Shown here in pieces: positions 51,503-61,417 of a DNA stretch of 64,000 bases. A program made the translations under genes and the position numbers. Positions within the stretch are counted from its first letter, which is position 1. Each line of letters opens with the position of its first letter. The notes beneath the pieces were generated by a model. That model searched no databases. It was given only the letters and a program-made list of their open reading frames with translations, and was not told where the DNA came from. Where the stretch lies: the NCBI GenBank assembly GCA_964020085.1, contig OZ026605.1, positions 27,589,798-27,653,797 of the forward strand, written 5' to 3'. This DNA is from Micromussa lordhowensis (taxonomy: Eukaryota > Cnidaria > Anthozoa > Scleractinia > Lobophylliidae).

Positions 51503-53617
51503 TCATTTCAGGTTTTTGTCTTTAATGTATTGCTCATAAAAAGCAAGGATTCTTGGTTTTATCTCACTTTGCCATCTTGATGAGAATGTTACGTTCATAA
51601 CCAATATTGGAAATCTAATGCTAGTAAAAACAACAAAGTCTGTCAATGAAAGCTTTGTGATTCCCATCTGCATTTGGGACTGAAACCAATATTTGTGATT
51701 TTCTTTTACTTCATATTTATTAGAGTCTGTTTCCATAAATGGAAAACTTGTTTCTTTTTGATGATCTTTGATAGCATTTGTAGGTGAGAAATCTTGTTTT
51801 GACTCAAGACATTTGATTTCTACATTTCTAATCTCAGTGTCACCATTGTGATATTCAATAACAGCAATTCTATCAGGGCTTGCTGCAAGAACTGTATTAT
51901 CTGTATCCACAATTAGGCCAACCTCTTGAAGTGTCACTGCTTTAACATCTGGTAAAGATGACAGGTACTCTCTGTACAAATTTGCTGCCACTGGTTCATT
52001 TTCAATACCATATATCATACCTTTGCTTTTATAATTTAGGTTTTTAGCTTGTAAATAGCTCACTTTCTTGTTGGGTTTTCCTTTTGATTTAATTTTTTTA
52101 ACCAGATTTTCTGGTATTTTCCTTTGGTCATTTATATGGGAAAAGACATCTTTACAGATACTGGCAGTTATCCTGTTCTGTTTTTTCTCAAACCAAGTAG
52201 GGTTGTCTGCTTGCCCCCTTGTTACCTTTTCAATGTGCTTTTGCTCATCTGTAAGTTTTTCAATAAATTTTTCTGATTGTACAGATGGTTGTTGTGTTTG
52301 TATAAATGGCAAATTAGATGCCCCACCATTCGATTGTAGCTGTTGTTGCTCTGCAGCTGTTTCAGATACACTACTAGAAGTACTGCTAGAAGTACACTGA
52401 GGTGTTACTGGGTTAAACCCTTGCAATTGCTTGTGAAGTGTTGACCCTTTAGCAACTGTTCCAACTATGGTTGTAACTGTTGGTATAGGAATTTCATCTG
52501 GAAGCATTGCAGCAAAAGGTATGTTTGGGTTTATATTCTGAAGGTCTTGTTTCAGTTTCAACATACCCTCCACATCTAGTTTCTGGCATTTGGGGGGTCT
52601 TGGATCATACAGTTTGGAAAGGACACCTCGTCTCTTTCTTCCAGGTAGGTCAGAGGAATGTCTGGGCTTTACTAAATTAGACGCCATGACAGGGTGGAAT
52701 TCAACTTCTCGTTTGTTCCCCTTTCCCCATTCCCTTGGCTTTGATGTGCATGGTAGGCTGTCAGGCACAGACTTTATTAGCTCTGACTTTCGTGTCATAT
52801 CCTCGAGTTTCCAAACTACCGCCATAACATGACAACAGCATCCACTATTAGGGCGGGACACTGCTTGTCACACTTTGCTGCAACAATTTTCGGGGTTTCC
52901 GTTTGGTTAAGAACCAATTTAACCTTGTATTTTACGTTCCTTTTGTAAGAAGCCCAACAGCATGCTCTCAAATATACAACACGTTTCTCAGCGCTGTTGC
53001 AAACTTGCAAATCATGTACAAAGTTCATCATGCGAAGACCTTTATCATTCGAGTTTATCACAACATCTGCATTGGCAAACTTCTTGACGGACTTGCCAGA
53101 ATTTTTTACTTGCTCAAAAGCGTCCATCGGGAGAAATGAAGGTAAAATAGAAAAGTCTTCCGAAAATAGCGTAGAATCGTCGGGTGGAAAGTTATCAAAA
53201 GGTGAATCAACTGAACTTGTCTGGCTGACCGTGTTATTTACCACATCATTTTGCTTAAGTTTCTCAAGCTTTGCTTTGGTATAGCACCTGTCAGGGTCAG
53301 GATCATATACTTTGTCCCTATAAAAGGATATCGCGTTGAATGCTTTGACTCTGGCAAAAAAAAAAAAATAAATAAAATAATAAGTTGACCGTAGAGGCTT
53401 TGTGTGAGGCACGCCTTCGAACAGTGTTTCCTCAAGTTCGCGCGAAATGTTTCAAAGCTTACTTTTCGACTAGATCCTTCTTTGATCCTTGTTGATTGAG
53501 CCGTCTACATTTTAACCAGAACTTTAACTGTGGAACGGTCCATTTACCTAAATTCTCTACATTTTCAACGCTTGAGCACGGTATATCCTCCGGTGTAAGG
53601 TTTAAATTTACCGCCAT
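51503..53617 (-). pseudogene. SAP / SWIM / YqaJ-nuclease protein of the same transposon, frameshifted
   Basis: Exon 1 (53617-53463) starts MAVNLNLTPEDIPCSSVENV and has a SAP-like WTVPQLKFWLKCRRLNQQGS followed by KKDLVEK. The donor AAAA|GTAAGC joins in phase 2 to 53350 (VKAFNAISFYRDKVYDPDPD). A SWIM-type zinc finger follows, but its two halves (CDKQC and CCCHVMAVVWKLE) are in different frames; the break is near 52850. The remaining frame (52861-51503) holds a YqaJ/lambda-exonuclease fold: ITASICKDVFSH, GIENEPVAANLYREYL, LAASPDRIAV, NVEIKCLESK. The nuclease half is intact; the frame break makes full-length protein unlikely unless it is an assembly error. Confidence 0.82.
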
Positions 53618-53834
53618 GTTTCGCTCCCGGCCACTGCAAATGTCACCCTTGGCCCTTAGGCCTCGCTTTCATGCTACTTCCGGTAATAGCCTGAATCGGT
53701 GTGATAACCATGTGACGTCACAACATGGCGGTCATTTCAAAAATCCGGAATTTTCGTATTCACTTCGCTTTGCTCGTTATTTTTTCGATTATACTCGAGT
53801 AATTTACCTATAACTCCATTCGATAAGTGCCAGA

Positions 53835-53887
53835 ATGGAAGGAGCCTTGCGTGGTTTGAAGATGGCGGTTGAAGAACATCCTAAACG
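53835..53887 (+). CDS. RAG1-N-like gene exon 1
   Basis: ATG at 53835 encodes MEGALRGLKMAVEEHPKR. The donor ACG|GTATAA leaves phase 2, which with A of exon 2 yields the CRFCGK frame. Its use is inferred only from phase. Confidence 0.5.
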
Positions 53888-54167
53888 GTATAAATGGTAC
53901 TCGTAAAGTGAAACAGCGCTTGCAATTTTGCATCCAGATCAGGTATGTTTTTCATTTTGTCATTGGATTTAAGTTACTTGCAGATTTTTTGCGGCAATCA
54001 CAAAAAATATGTCGTTAATCTTCACGATATATTCTTGAGATTTAACTTATTTTTAGTGTTGTTCACGATCTGTGAAAAAAGTGCACGGGGCTATTTTGAT
54101 TTGCGATGTGTTGTTCGTAACGGCGGCCATATTTACATCTGTAATTGATGTGTTCCTAGGTATTGAG

Positions 54168-54451
54168 ATGGTGGATGCGGATACCCACAGAATTAAAATG
54201 TCGATTTTGTGGCAAGACTGCGTCTTCAAAAAAGACGTTCGCAAGACCCAAAGAAAAATTAAGCTTGAATTCGAACGACATGGTGTCAATGTTGAAAACG
54301 ACAACGACTTTATTCATCCCCCTAATGTTTGCCTGACGTGTGACGTACGCAAGGATAATCGTGCTCAAATAAGCATTTTGACGAGTGTGTGTCATGCAGA
54401 GGTCGGTACCAGCAGTACAGTTTTACAAAGAGATGAGAAGCTTGCACCAAG
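54168..54451 (+). CDS. RAG1-N-like gene exon 2 (two zinc-binding motifs, frameshift between)
   Basis: The acceptor TATTGAG precedes 54168. The first motif (CRFCGK) and the second (HPPNVCLTC) are in different frames. The donor is CCAAG|GTAATG, phase 2 in the second frame. Confidence 0.6.
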
Positions 54452-54850
54452 GTAATGCAAATAACATGTATCACTCCTCACCACCTCCAAGCATTGTTTT
54501 TTTGAAAACAACTGGTCAAATATTTATGGTCCAATGTGGGCATAATGAAAAAATACCCCACAAGTAGGGGCTGAAGAGTGGGTAGAATATCCCATACTAT
54601 GAAGAGAAAGCCCTCCACCAGTCATGATAAAAGGAAAAAATTCTTTTAATTTATCACATTACTCAGCATTTTTTTATATGTGCATGTGCAGACACCCATT
54701 TAGAAGACCTTGAATTTTTTAACGACATCTGGGCGCTTGCATTGGATTGTTAGCAATGCATGTAGAAGTGCTGCTTATTATTGGCTGACTTAATTTTAAT
54801 TACATTGACAGCAAATGGCTCAAGAGATAAGAGGAGGCAAAAATTGACAG

Positions 54851-54920
54851 TTCAAAGAAACAGTGTCTCATCGATGATTGCTCTGCTAAAACTGATGATG
54901 CATTGCTCTTGCGTAATGAG
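54851..54920 (+). CDS. RAG1-N-like gene exon 3
   Basis: The acceptor ATTGACAG precedes 54851. It encodes SKKQCLIDDCSAKTDDALLL, ending GAG|GTAAAT. An acceptor 39 bp upstream (TTGACAG at 54805-54811) would extend it in frame but brings in a TAA. Confidence 0.65.
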
Positions 54921-55263
54921 GTAAATGATGGAAAACTGTAATTAAGATGTACACATTATTTTAAACTTGAACGTACAAAGCATGGTTGACAATGATGAAG
55001 AATTGTGTCTATAGCAATTTCAAGAAGTTTTAGAGCCTTCATAAACTGCAAATTTTAATTTTAACACTTGATTTTTTTCCAAATATTTTTGTGTTGTATT
55101 AGATGTATGTTCACTGCAATCTTTCCTGCATTTTATCTGATGAAAGTCGCTGAAGTGACTGTCTTATGTTGAAAATTCTTTATCAATGTCAAGCCCGATT
55201 TGTATGTTCATGTTTTATACAACAGGCTGTTCCCTAACACAAACCAAGGAACTACTTTAGTTG

Positions 55264-55483
55264 CGGTGTGTGACACTTGCAGACTGCAGACTGTAGACTT
55301 TTTCACTAAAATATTGTATTCCATTTCCATTACCAATAGCTAACCGTAAACAGGCTAACCTGAGTGCTATTCAGGCTAACCTGAGTGCTATTCAGGCTAA
55401 CCAGAGTGCTATTTAGACCTAAATGTAGTCTGTAGTCTGCAGTCTGCAGTCTGCAGTCTGCAGTCTGCAAGTGTCGCACACCG
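55264..55483. mobile_element. 220-bp MITE with 9-bp target-site duplication
   Basis: The ends CGGTGTGTGACACTTGCAGA and its inverse TCTGCAAGTGTCGCACACCG are flanked by CTTTAGTTG at 55255-55263 and 55484-55492. The 9-bp duplication fits Mutator-like elements. The right terminal region is a run of CAGTCTG-type heptamers. Inside lie three tandem copies of a 21-bp unit (CAGGCTAACCTGAGTGCTATT). It is inserted in intron 3 of the RAG1-N-like gene. Confidence 0.85.
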
Positions 55484-56385
55484 CTTTAGTTGGCCGTTAA
55501 ATTTCTGCATGGTCATGTAGATTTTTTAGTCTGGGCTTTTGATTATTGATGCTCTTTATGTAATGGTGCATTATGCAGAGTGTACAGCTTACAAAGACTA
55601 TACCAGGACCACAGTTAAGTGTCTGACTGATAGAGGCAGTCTGTAACAGGGAGAGAAATACCAGTACTTACATGTACGTATTGGCCAGAACTTTAACTTC
55701 TGTCCATAATTACATGTATGGGGTGTAATTGTAAGCAATGTGTCTACAAGCAGCAGTTTACTGTATTATGAAGAAGTTATCGCACTGCTAACTGTGGAGC
55801 CAGGGGATTAAGGATTAAGAATTACTGTAATTGTGAAGTACTAAATTATTGTTTTTGTTCTTGTTGTTGTAAGTTGTTAATTGATATTCATGGACACACA
55901 TGGTACACAAATTAGTCTGTTTCATCATTGTGATGAATTAACCTAACGTTAAATGTCACTTAGTGGATACTTTACACTGTATATATAAGTGTCGGGCCCT
56001 GTCCTACTTTTTCTTTAACTGTTTGAGACTGACAGTTAGAGAAATCTGTACAAGACTACCACTCATTACTAAATTGACTTTCATCAGTAATTTGAAGCAG
56101 TATTAAGAAATGTCATAATAATTAGAAAAGTTTTTTTTTTAATTTTGACTGATTTTGAGTGCTTTGTTATTGTCACGTGGTTTCTTCTTGGGAAGTCTCA
56201 AATTGTCTATAACAAAGCCAGATCTCTAGACTTGTCACTTTCAGTTTAGATTCAAATCTTAAAAATTCTAGCCTCAAATGGACACCTGCTTAAATAACAG
56301 CTGGATTTTTTTTGTGTGTCATTTGTATGTGTAACTCTGCCATAAACCATTAGTTAACTAATCACTCATTTATTCATTGTTCTAG

Positions 56386-56511
56386 TTAAGAAACTGGCTG
56401 TTATCCTTAATTGGGATGTGTGATCCCAAGGAAGATGTTGCAGTTTCATGGAAAAACTATGACTTCAAAGAGGAAGTGCTGGCATGGGCGAATCAAGCTT
56501 CGAAGAGAGGG
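56386..56511 (+). CDS. RAG1-N-like gene exon 4
   Basis: A symmetric phase 0 exon between TTCTAG and GGG|GTAAGT. It encodes LRNWLLSLIGMCDPKEDVAV and VLAWANQASKRG. Confidence 0.7.
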
Positions 56512-57002
56512 GTAAGTCATTATCCTTACTCATTGTAGAGTTTTGGATGTGTTTTCATGCCTTACCTACTGAAAGTAGAAATTAAGTCATTCCAGTGAAA
56601 CTGAGCATGTACATACACTGTACAAGGACAGTGCGATCTGGCCTTAAGTGACCATTCATTTGAAAGCTTTTCAGTACTATTTTTCTGAGTTGCATCTTCT
56701 CTGTGAATGTTTAACAGTACAAGGTTTTGTACAAATTAATATAAATTTGAGAGCTTGTTTCCTAATTTTAGAAGCCCTAAGGATTGAAATTGCTGATACT
56801 TTAAACTTGAATTTTAAACTTCTTGTCTTGGCTCTCCGCTTGGAACATAGTAGGAACTTGTTCATTGCCAATTTATTTATTTATTTATTACAATCAATGG
56901 ATTAAAAAAACAAAGGATGAACTGTAAAAGAGTCCCAGACCCCATATATATAATAAGCTCAAGATGAATTCACTGTTACTGTTTCGTTTCTATTTTATAC
57001 AG

Positions 57003-57053
57003 ATTGTTGAACAAGCAGCTTCGCCAGATAGCAAGAAAATGAAGCCTGAGTGA
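57003..57053 (+). CDS. RAG1-N-like gene exon 5 (stop)
   Basis: The acceptor TTTATACAG precedes 57003. It encodes IVEQAASPDSKKMKPE, then TGA at 57051-57053. AATAAA lies 35 bp downstream at 57088-57093. Confidence 0.7.
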   Translation: MVEQAASPDSKKMKPE

Positions 57054-57099
57054 AGCTAGACATGATAGAAGCTATTATTTTCGTATCAATAAACAACGC

Positions 57100-57792
57100 T
57101 TTTGTGAACAGAATAACTGTTGTCTACCTTCACTGTGTCATTTTAGTCGGAACAAATACTATACGGTGTCCATCTGGAAATGAAATAATTTCGCAGTAGC
57201 TTTTGCACGAATACAGTTTTCTTCCAACCTATTGTGAAGCAAACATAGAATTAATTCAATGAAACTGTAACTCCTTTCATCGCAGCGCCTCGCGCCTCGT
57301 CGGCCGCCATATTGAATTATACACTGTTGCTACCAAGTTATGTCACGTGGACGAAACCTTGTGCAGCGATTGGTTAATGGTTTGTTTTGGTCGAGGTTAT
57401 CAAAACTGATAACGATCCCGGACTGATGAAACACTTCTCTGAATAACGCGCGAACGATTCTAGCTTGACTTTAGTATTTTTCGATTCTTGACTTCATTTA
57501 GTCAATGGTAACGATTTTTATTTTTGATGAAAAAACAGTAAATGTGTTTTTACGTTATAGAGCGGTTTTCAATTGAGTGTTGAAAAGAATCTCAAAACGT
57601 TGTTAAGCGGCCTAGTCAACTGGCAAAACCAGATAAACCAAGTAATTGCCTGATTACTTTCGACGTTCAATTGAAAACTGCTTTATTGAGAATGATTATC
57701 ACTTTTAATTTGTTGGGCATCGTGGCGCATTTTGCGTGCTAAAATGGAGAATTTGGCATCATTTGATGTTTTGTACAGTAGAGCTATCGTAT
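57100..57792. other. Intergenic spacer
   Basis: No gene is supported. It contains text shared with repeat family D (CTCTGAATAACGCGCGAA near 57437) and a CAATTGAGTGTTGAAA-type repeat also seen near 34030. Confidence 0.4.
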
Positions 57793-57940
57793 TGTGAAGT
57801 TGTCATTTCTTACGCTTCAGAAGACTCAGAGACTCTAACAACAAGCGGCCATGTTTATTCCACACTCTCTTACCACGTGACATTCTTTTTTCTAAGGGGG
57901 GTTTGGTCGGGCATAAATGTGCTCTATAACTTTCGCTACA
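57793..57940 (-). repeat. 3' LTR
   Basis: 148 bp, starting TGTAGCGAAAG and ending CTTCACA on the minus strand (TG...CA). It is preceded by the G-rich polypurine tract. Confidence 0.9.
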
Positions 57941-58128
57941 CAGCCCCCCCCCCCCCCTTTAAGCTCACTGTCCTCAGTGTCACAATTTCAATGACAAAAT
58001 TAAAACACTAACAAAGAACGACAGTCAAATCTTAGCAAATCTGTCTAGTTCAATTGAACAACAGTCAGCACTCGCTTGAAACAACTCGCTTTTCGCGTAA
58101 CAACTCTTAAAGTTCATGAACTGTCCAA

Positions 58129-58788
58129 TTACACCCAATCACCGGAATAGTTGGGTGGTCTCCGCTGTCTCCCATAACGACTTCGCACTGCCTGCGAAAG
58201 TTGTCCAACAGCGTCAAAGCTCTCAGTCCCGCTCAATGGTCTGTCGTCTGGTGAAGCCGTCTGGGTCTGAGGAAGTATAACTGTATCAGTATCGCTACCA
58301 AAGCTCTCGTTGTCAGATTCGGGATCCTCCGCCATAGTCAGCACCTCAGGACTACTGTACTGAATGGAATTCAGGGACTTGGTTGCATCATCCAACATGC
58401 CCTCCCCCAGTACAGCTTCGATAGAGTCACTAACAGGCCCAACTTCTCCAGCTGTCACAACATGGGATTCATCCGGCATAACAGTCTCCTCCCTCTCTAC
58501 AATCCAACTCTTAAGTGCAGGTCCAAGGTACGGCTTAAGACGATCTGCGTGAATCACTTTAGGCTTCGCTCTTCGACTTCTCTGGATTCGATAAGTCACA
58601 TCTGATAGCACAGACACCACTAAGTAAGGGCCTTCCCAAGGACAATCCAGTTTGGGGTTCCTCCCCTTTTTTCGGCGAATGTTGTGCAACCAAACGCTGT
58701 CCCCAACCCGGAATGGCTTACTGGACACTCGCTCGTCATAATTTCTCTTCTGCCGTTCTGCTGCTTTTCCTAGATGTCTCCTGGCCAC
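58129..58788 (-). CDS. Gypsy pol: integrase C-terminal tail
   Basis: A 219-residue open frame that continues the integrase beyond the gap. RVGDSVWLHNIRRKKGR and CPWEGPYLVVSVLSDVTYRI are the GPY/F module typical of gypsy integrases. A serine- and acid-rich tail follows, ending RRPPNYSGDWV. The true start lies upstream, in or before the N run. Confidence 0.85.
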   Translation of the reverse strand: MARRHLGKAAERQKRNYDERVSSKPFRVGDSVWLHNIRRKKGRNPKLDCPWEGPYLVVSVLSDVTYRIQRSRRAKPKVIHADRLKPYLGPALKSWIVEREETVMPDESHVVTAGEVGPVSDSIEAVLGEGMLDDATKSLNSIQYSSPEVLTMAEDPESDNESFGSDTDTVILPQTQTASPDDRPLSGTESFDAVGQLSQAVRSRYGRQRRPPNYSGDWV

Positions 58789-58800
58789 CTCATGTGCGCC

Positions 58801-59000
58801 NNNNNNNNNNNNNNNNNNNNNNNNNNNNNNNNNNNNNNNNNNNNNNNNNNNNNNNNNNNNNNNNNNNNNNNNNNNNNNNNNNNNNNNNNNNNNNNNNNNN
58901 NNNNNNNNNNNNNNNNNNNNNNNNNNNNNNNNNNNNNNNNNNNNNNNNNNNNNNNNNNNNNNNNNNNNNNNNNNNNNNNNNNNNNNNNNNNNNNNNNNNN
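58801..59000. other. Assembly gap (200 N)
   Basis: A round run of 200 N in the integrase region; the real length is unknown. Open frames that run through it are artefacts of the N codons. Confidence 0.99.
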
Positions 59001-59186
59001 GGCAAGCCTCTGTTGCAGAGCCAAGGCATACTCGGTTGCCAATGGCGGTGTGTCTGGAGTTGGCTCAGTCATTACATCTAATGGGACCTCAATTTCTCGC
59101 CCTAACATCAGCATGTTTGGTGTCTCTCCTGTGGACTCGTGAACAGAACTTCTGTAAGCCATCATACATGGCTGGAGTTGTAGGTC

Positions 59187-60554
59187 CTAATCCTCCTGAC
59201 TGTCCCTCAACTTGCCTCGAAGCATTTCGATCAATGTTCGATTGTATCGTTCCACCTGACCGTCTGACTGAGGATGTAGGGGCGTGGTCCTTGTTTTCTC
59301 AATGTCCAGTAGTTTACACACTTCAGTCATCACCTTGGACTCAAAATTGCTACATTGATCACTGTGTATCTCCCGAGGAACTCCAAAACGATACACAAAT
59401 TCGCTCACTAGTTTCTCGGCTACTGTCATAGCTTCCTGGTTCGGGATGGCATAACTCTCGGTCCACTTGGTAAAATAGTCTGTTACGACAAGGACGAATT
59501 TATTGCCACGAGGGGTCAGAGGAAGTGGTTCTAGTATGTCCATAGCTAGGCGTTCCATTGGAGCACCAACAACATACTGCTGCAATGGTGATCGCCGTTT
59601 CTTTCCCCAGTTCGTTTTAGCACCGCAATCGTGACAAACTCTGACCCACTTCTTGACTTGGGAGGTCAATCCTGGCCAGTAGTATCGTGCTCTGATCGCT
59701 CCCAGTGTCTTATTGACACCACGGTGACTGGCAGTGGTGTGATCATGGTGAGCCTTGAGTGCGGTCTCCTGCAAGCTTCTCGGAAGTATAATCTGGTGCA
59801 TTGTTCTGGTACCACTTTCCCCTTCCCATCTCCGACACAGTACGCGATCTCGGAATTCCAGCTGAGTCCACTGGGCCCAAAGTGCCTTGACCGTGCGGTC
59901 ATATGAGGACACATCTTTCCAACTGGGTCTTGCGGCACTTGCCTCTTTAAACTGGATGATCACCTTAAGGCTAGGATCTGCAACTTGTTCGCTATAAAGG
60001 TACTCTCTTGTCCAGGTTGGTTCCAATTTAATGGTGTTGCATCTTGAGCCCGCTACAGCAGGATCAGATGAGCAATGTTCAGTACAAACCGAAAATTCCG
60101 TTTCAGTTTGCTTATCAGAAAGGGCTTCTCTTTGCTCTATCACAAACTCGCCACACACAACAGATGAAACATCAGTTTGAACAGCAACACTAACCATTTG
60201 CTCAACCCTCTTCCACTCCTTGCACCATTTGCAGCCATCGTTGCAAGGCCTTCGTGACAGTGCGTCGGCATTCTGATGCCTCTGGCCAGCCCGATACTCA
60301 ATCTCATAACTAAAGGAACTCATGAACTCTATCCACCTTGCCAGCTGTCCCTCTGGTTCCTTAACTTGAAGCACCGAGCGGAGGGGTGCGTGGTCAGTTC
60401 TTATGCGAAACTTCGGCCCTTGCAAATAGTGGCGGAACTGCTTCACGAACTCAACAACTGCAAGTAGCTCCTTCCGTGTAACACAGTAGTTTCTCTCGGC
60501 CTTGGTCAAGGTCCTGCTCGCATAAGCAACAGGGTGTTCTGCTCCATCTTTCAC
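59187..60554 (-). CDS. Gypsy pol: RNase H and integrase
   Basis: A 455-residue frame. RNase H part: VAYASRTLTKAERNYCVTRK, FRIRTDHAPLRSVL and HQNADALSRRP. Integrase: HHCC zinc region (HRGVNKTLGAIRARYYWPG, CHDCGAKT), catalytic core with MDILEPLP (D), IHSDQCSNFES (D; the usual DQG has C here) and DGQVERYNRT (E). The frame stops near 59187; the coding trace continues in another frame to 59000 (MLMLGREIEVPLDV), so a further frame break is likely there. Confidence 0.9.
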   Translation of the reverse strand: MKDGAEHPVAYASRTLTKAERNYCVTRKELLAVVEFVKQFRHYLQGPKFRIRTDHAPLRSVLQVKEPEGQLARWIEFMSSFSYEIEYRAGQRHQNADALSRRPCNDGCKWCKEWKRVEQMVSVAVQTDVSSVVCGEFVIEQREALSDKQTETEFSVCTEHCSSDPAVAGSRCNTIKLEPTWTREYLYSEQVADPSLKVIIQFKEASAARPSWKDVSSYDRTVKALWAQWTQLEFRDRVLCRRWEGESGTRTMHQIILPRSLQETALKAHHDHTTASHRGVNKTLGAIRARYYWPGLTSQVKKWVRVCHDCGAKTNWGKKRRSPLQQYVVGAPMERLAMDILEPLPLTPRGNKFVLVVTDYFTKWTESYAIPNQEAMTVAEKLVSEFVYRFGVPREIHSDQCSNFESKVMTEVCKLLDIEKTRTTPLHPQSDGQVERYNRTLIEMLRGKLRDSQED

Positions 60555-60559
60555 CTGAC

Positions 60560-61408
60560 TTAAACAGCTCCAATACCATGATTGCTGGCGTCAGTGTCGA
60601 GTATGAACTCTGCTGTAAAGTCTGGGTACGCCAAAACAGGGGCTGTAGACAGTAAGGTCTTCAATGTCTGAAAAGAGGACTGGCATTCGGGTGTCCAAAC
60701 AAACTTAACATTAGCTTCTGTTAATTTGTGAAGAGGTCGAGCCACCTTGGCGAAATTAGGAACGAAGCGCCGATAGTAGCTCGCAAGTCCCAAAAAACTC
60801 TTAATCTCTGTCACATTCTCCGGAACTGGCCATTCGCAAATTCGTTCGATCTTTCCCAGGTCAGTTGTGATGCCACTCTCAGACACAATATGGCCCAAGT
60901 ACATAACACGCTTCTGGAACAGTACACATTTGCTTGGTTTCAGTTTGAGACCGGAAGATCTAAAGCGCACAAACACCTCCTCCAAACGTTTCAGTTCTTC
61001 CTCGAAAGTTTTACCATAAACGATTATGTCATCCAGGTAAATCAAGCAGGTTTTGAATCTGAGCCCAGCTAAGATAAGCTCCATTAACCGCTCAAAGGTA
61101 CTGGGAGATGAAGTGAGACCAAAGGGCATGACAGTCCACTCGTAAAAGCCTGAGGTAGTTACGAAAGCTGCTTTGTCACTGCTAGCTGGGTCCATGGGAA
61201 CCTGCCAGTGCCCAGAGGCCAGGTCCAATGTCGAAAACCACTTTGCCCCAGAGAAAGCAGACAAGGAGTCATCAATGCGTGGTAGGGGGTACGCGTCCTT
61301 GACAGTTGCAGCATTCACCAGTCGATAATCCACGCAAAATCTTTGAGAACCATCTTTTTTGGTTACCAACACCACAGGAGATGACCAGGGACTGTTCGAT
61401 TTCTTCAC
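60560..61408 (-). CDS. Gypsy pol: reverse transcriptase
   Basis: A 282-residue frame with SPWSSPVVLVTKKDGSQRFC, TLDLASGHWQVPM, FVTTSGFYEWTVMPFGLTS and the catalytic YLDDIIVYG, then FLGLASYYRRFVPNFAKVAR. It is separated from the protease frame by a TAA near 61420 and from RNase H by a one-base frameshift near 60560. Confidence 0.93.
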   Translation of the reverse strand: MKKSNSPWSSPVVLVTKKDGSQRFCVDYRLVNAATVKDAYPLPRIDDSLSAFSGAKWFSTLDLASGHWQVPMDPASSDKAAFVTTSGFYEWTVMPFGLTSSPSTFERLMELILAGLRFKTCLIYLDDIIVYGKTFEEELKRLEEVFVRFRSSGLKLKPSKCVLFQKRVMYLGHIVSESGITTDLGKIERICEWPVPENVTEIKSFLGLASYYRRFVPNFAKVARPLHKLTEANVKFVWTPECQSSFQTLKTLLSTAPVLAYPDFTAEFILDTDASNHGIGAV

Positions 61409-61417
61409 GACACCACG

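Larger units (their letters stand above)
49740..53704. mobile_element. ISL2EU-type DNA transposon with 57-bp terminal inverted repeats
   Basis: The left TIR at 49740-49796 (TCACACCGATTCAGGCTATT onward to AAGGGCCAAG) is matched by its inverse at 53648-53704 with only one or two mismatches. It encloses two convergent genes: a THAP plus DDE transposase on the plus strand and a SAP/SWIM/YqaJ-nuclease protein on the minus strand. As I recall, this pairing of a DDE transposase with a YqaJ nuclease defines the eukaryotic ISL2EU (IS4EU) superfamily. Length 3,965 bp. A target-site duplication was not identified. The nearly identical TIRs and an intact transposase frame suggest recent activity. Confidence 0.85.
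53835..57053 (+). pseudogene. Zinc-finger gene with RAG1-N-terminal-like motif, five exons, frameshifted exon 2
   Basis: Exons 53835-53887, 54168-54451, 54851-54920, 56386-56511 and 57003-57053, with AATAAA at 57088. Motifs: LKCRFCGKTASSKKTFARP early in exon 2, then NDNDFIHPPNVCLTCDVRK, then CLIDDCSAKTDD, WLLSLIGMCDPKEDVAVSW and WANQASKRG, ending KKMKPE. The CxxC followed by an HPxxxCxxC block recalls the zinc-binding N-terminal part of RAG1 and RAG1-like proteins; the recombinase core is absent. Exons 1 and 2 join in the frame of CRFCGK, exons 3-5 in the frame of HPPNVC, and exon 2 is one base short of fitting both. So a -1 frameshift (or assembly indel) lies near the A-run at 54240-54260. 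Confidence 0.65.

Noticed and set aside
54812..54850. Longer exon 3 of the RAG1-N-like gene
   Set aside because: It is in frame but contains a TAA. It could be the ancestral border with a nonsense change; the downstream acceptor avoids the stop.
58713..59165. Open frames spanning the N run
   Set aside because: They exist only because N codons are not stops.
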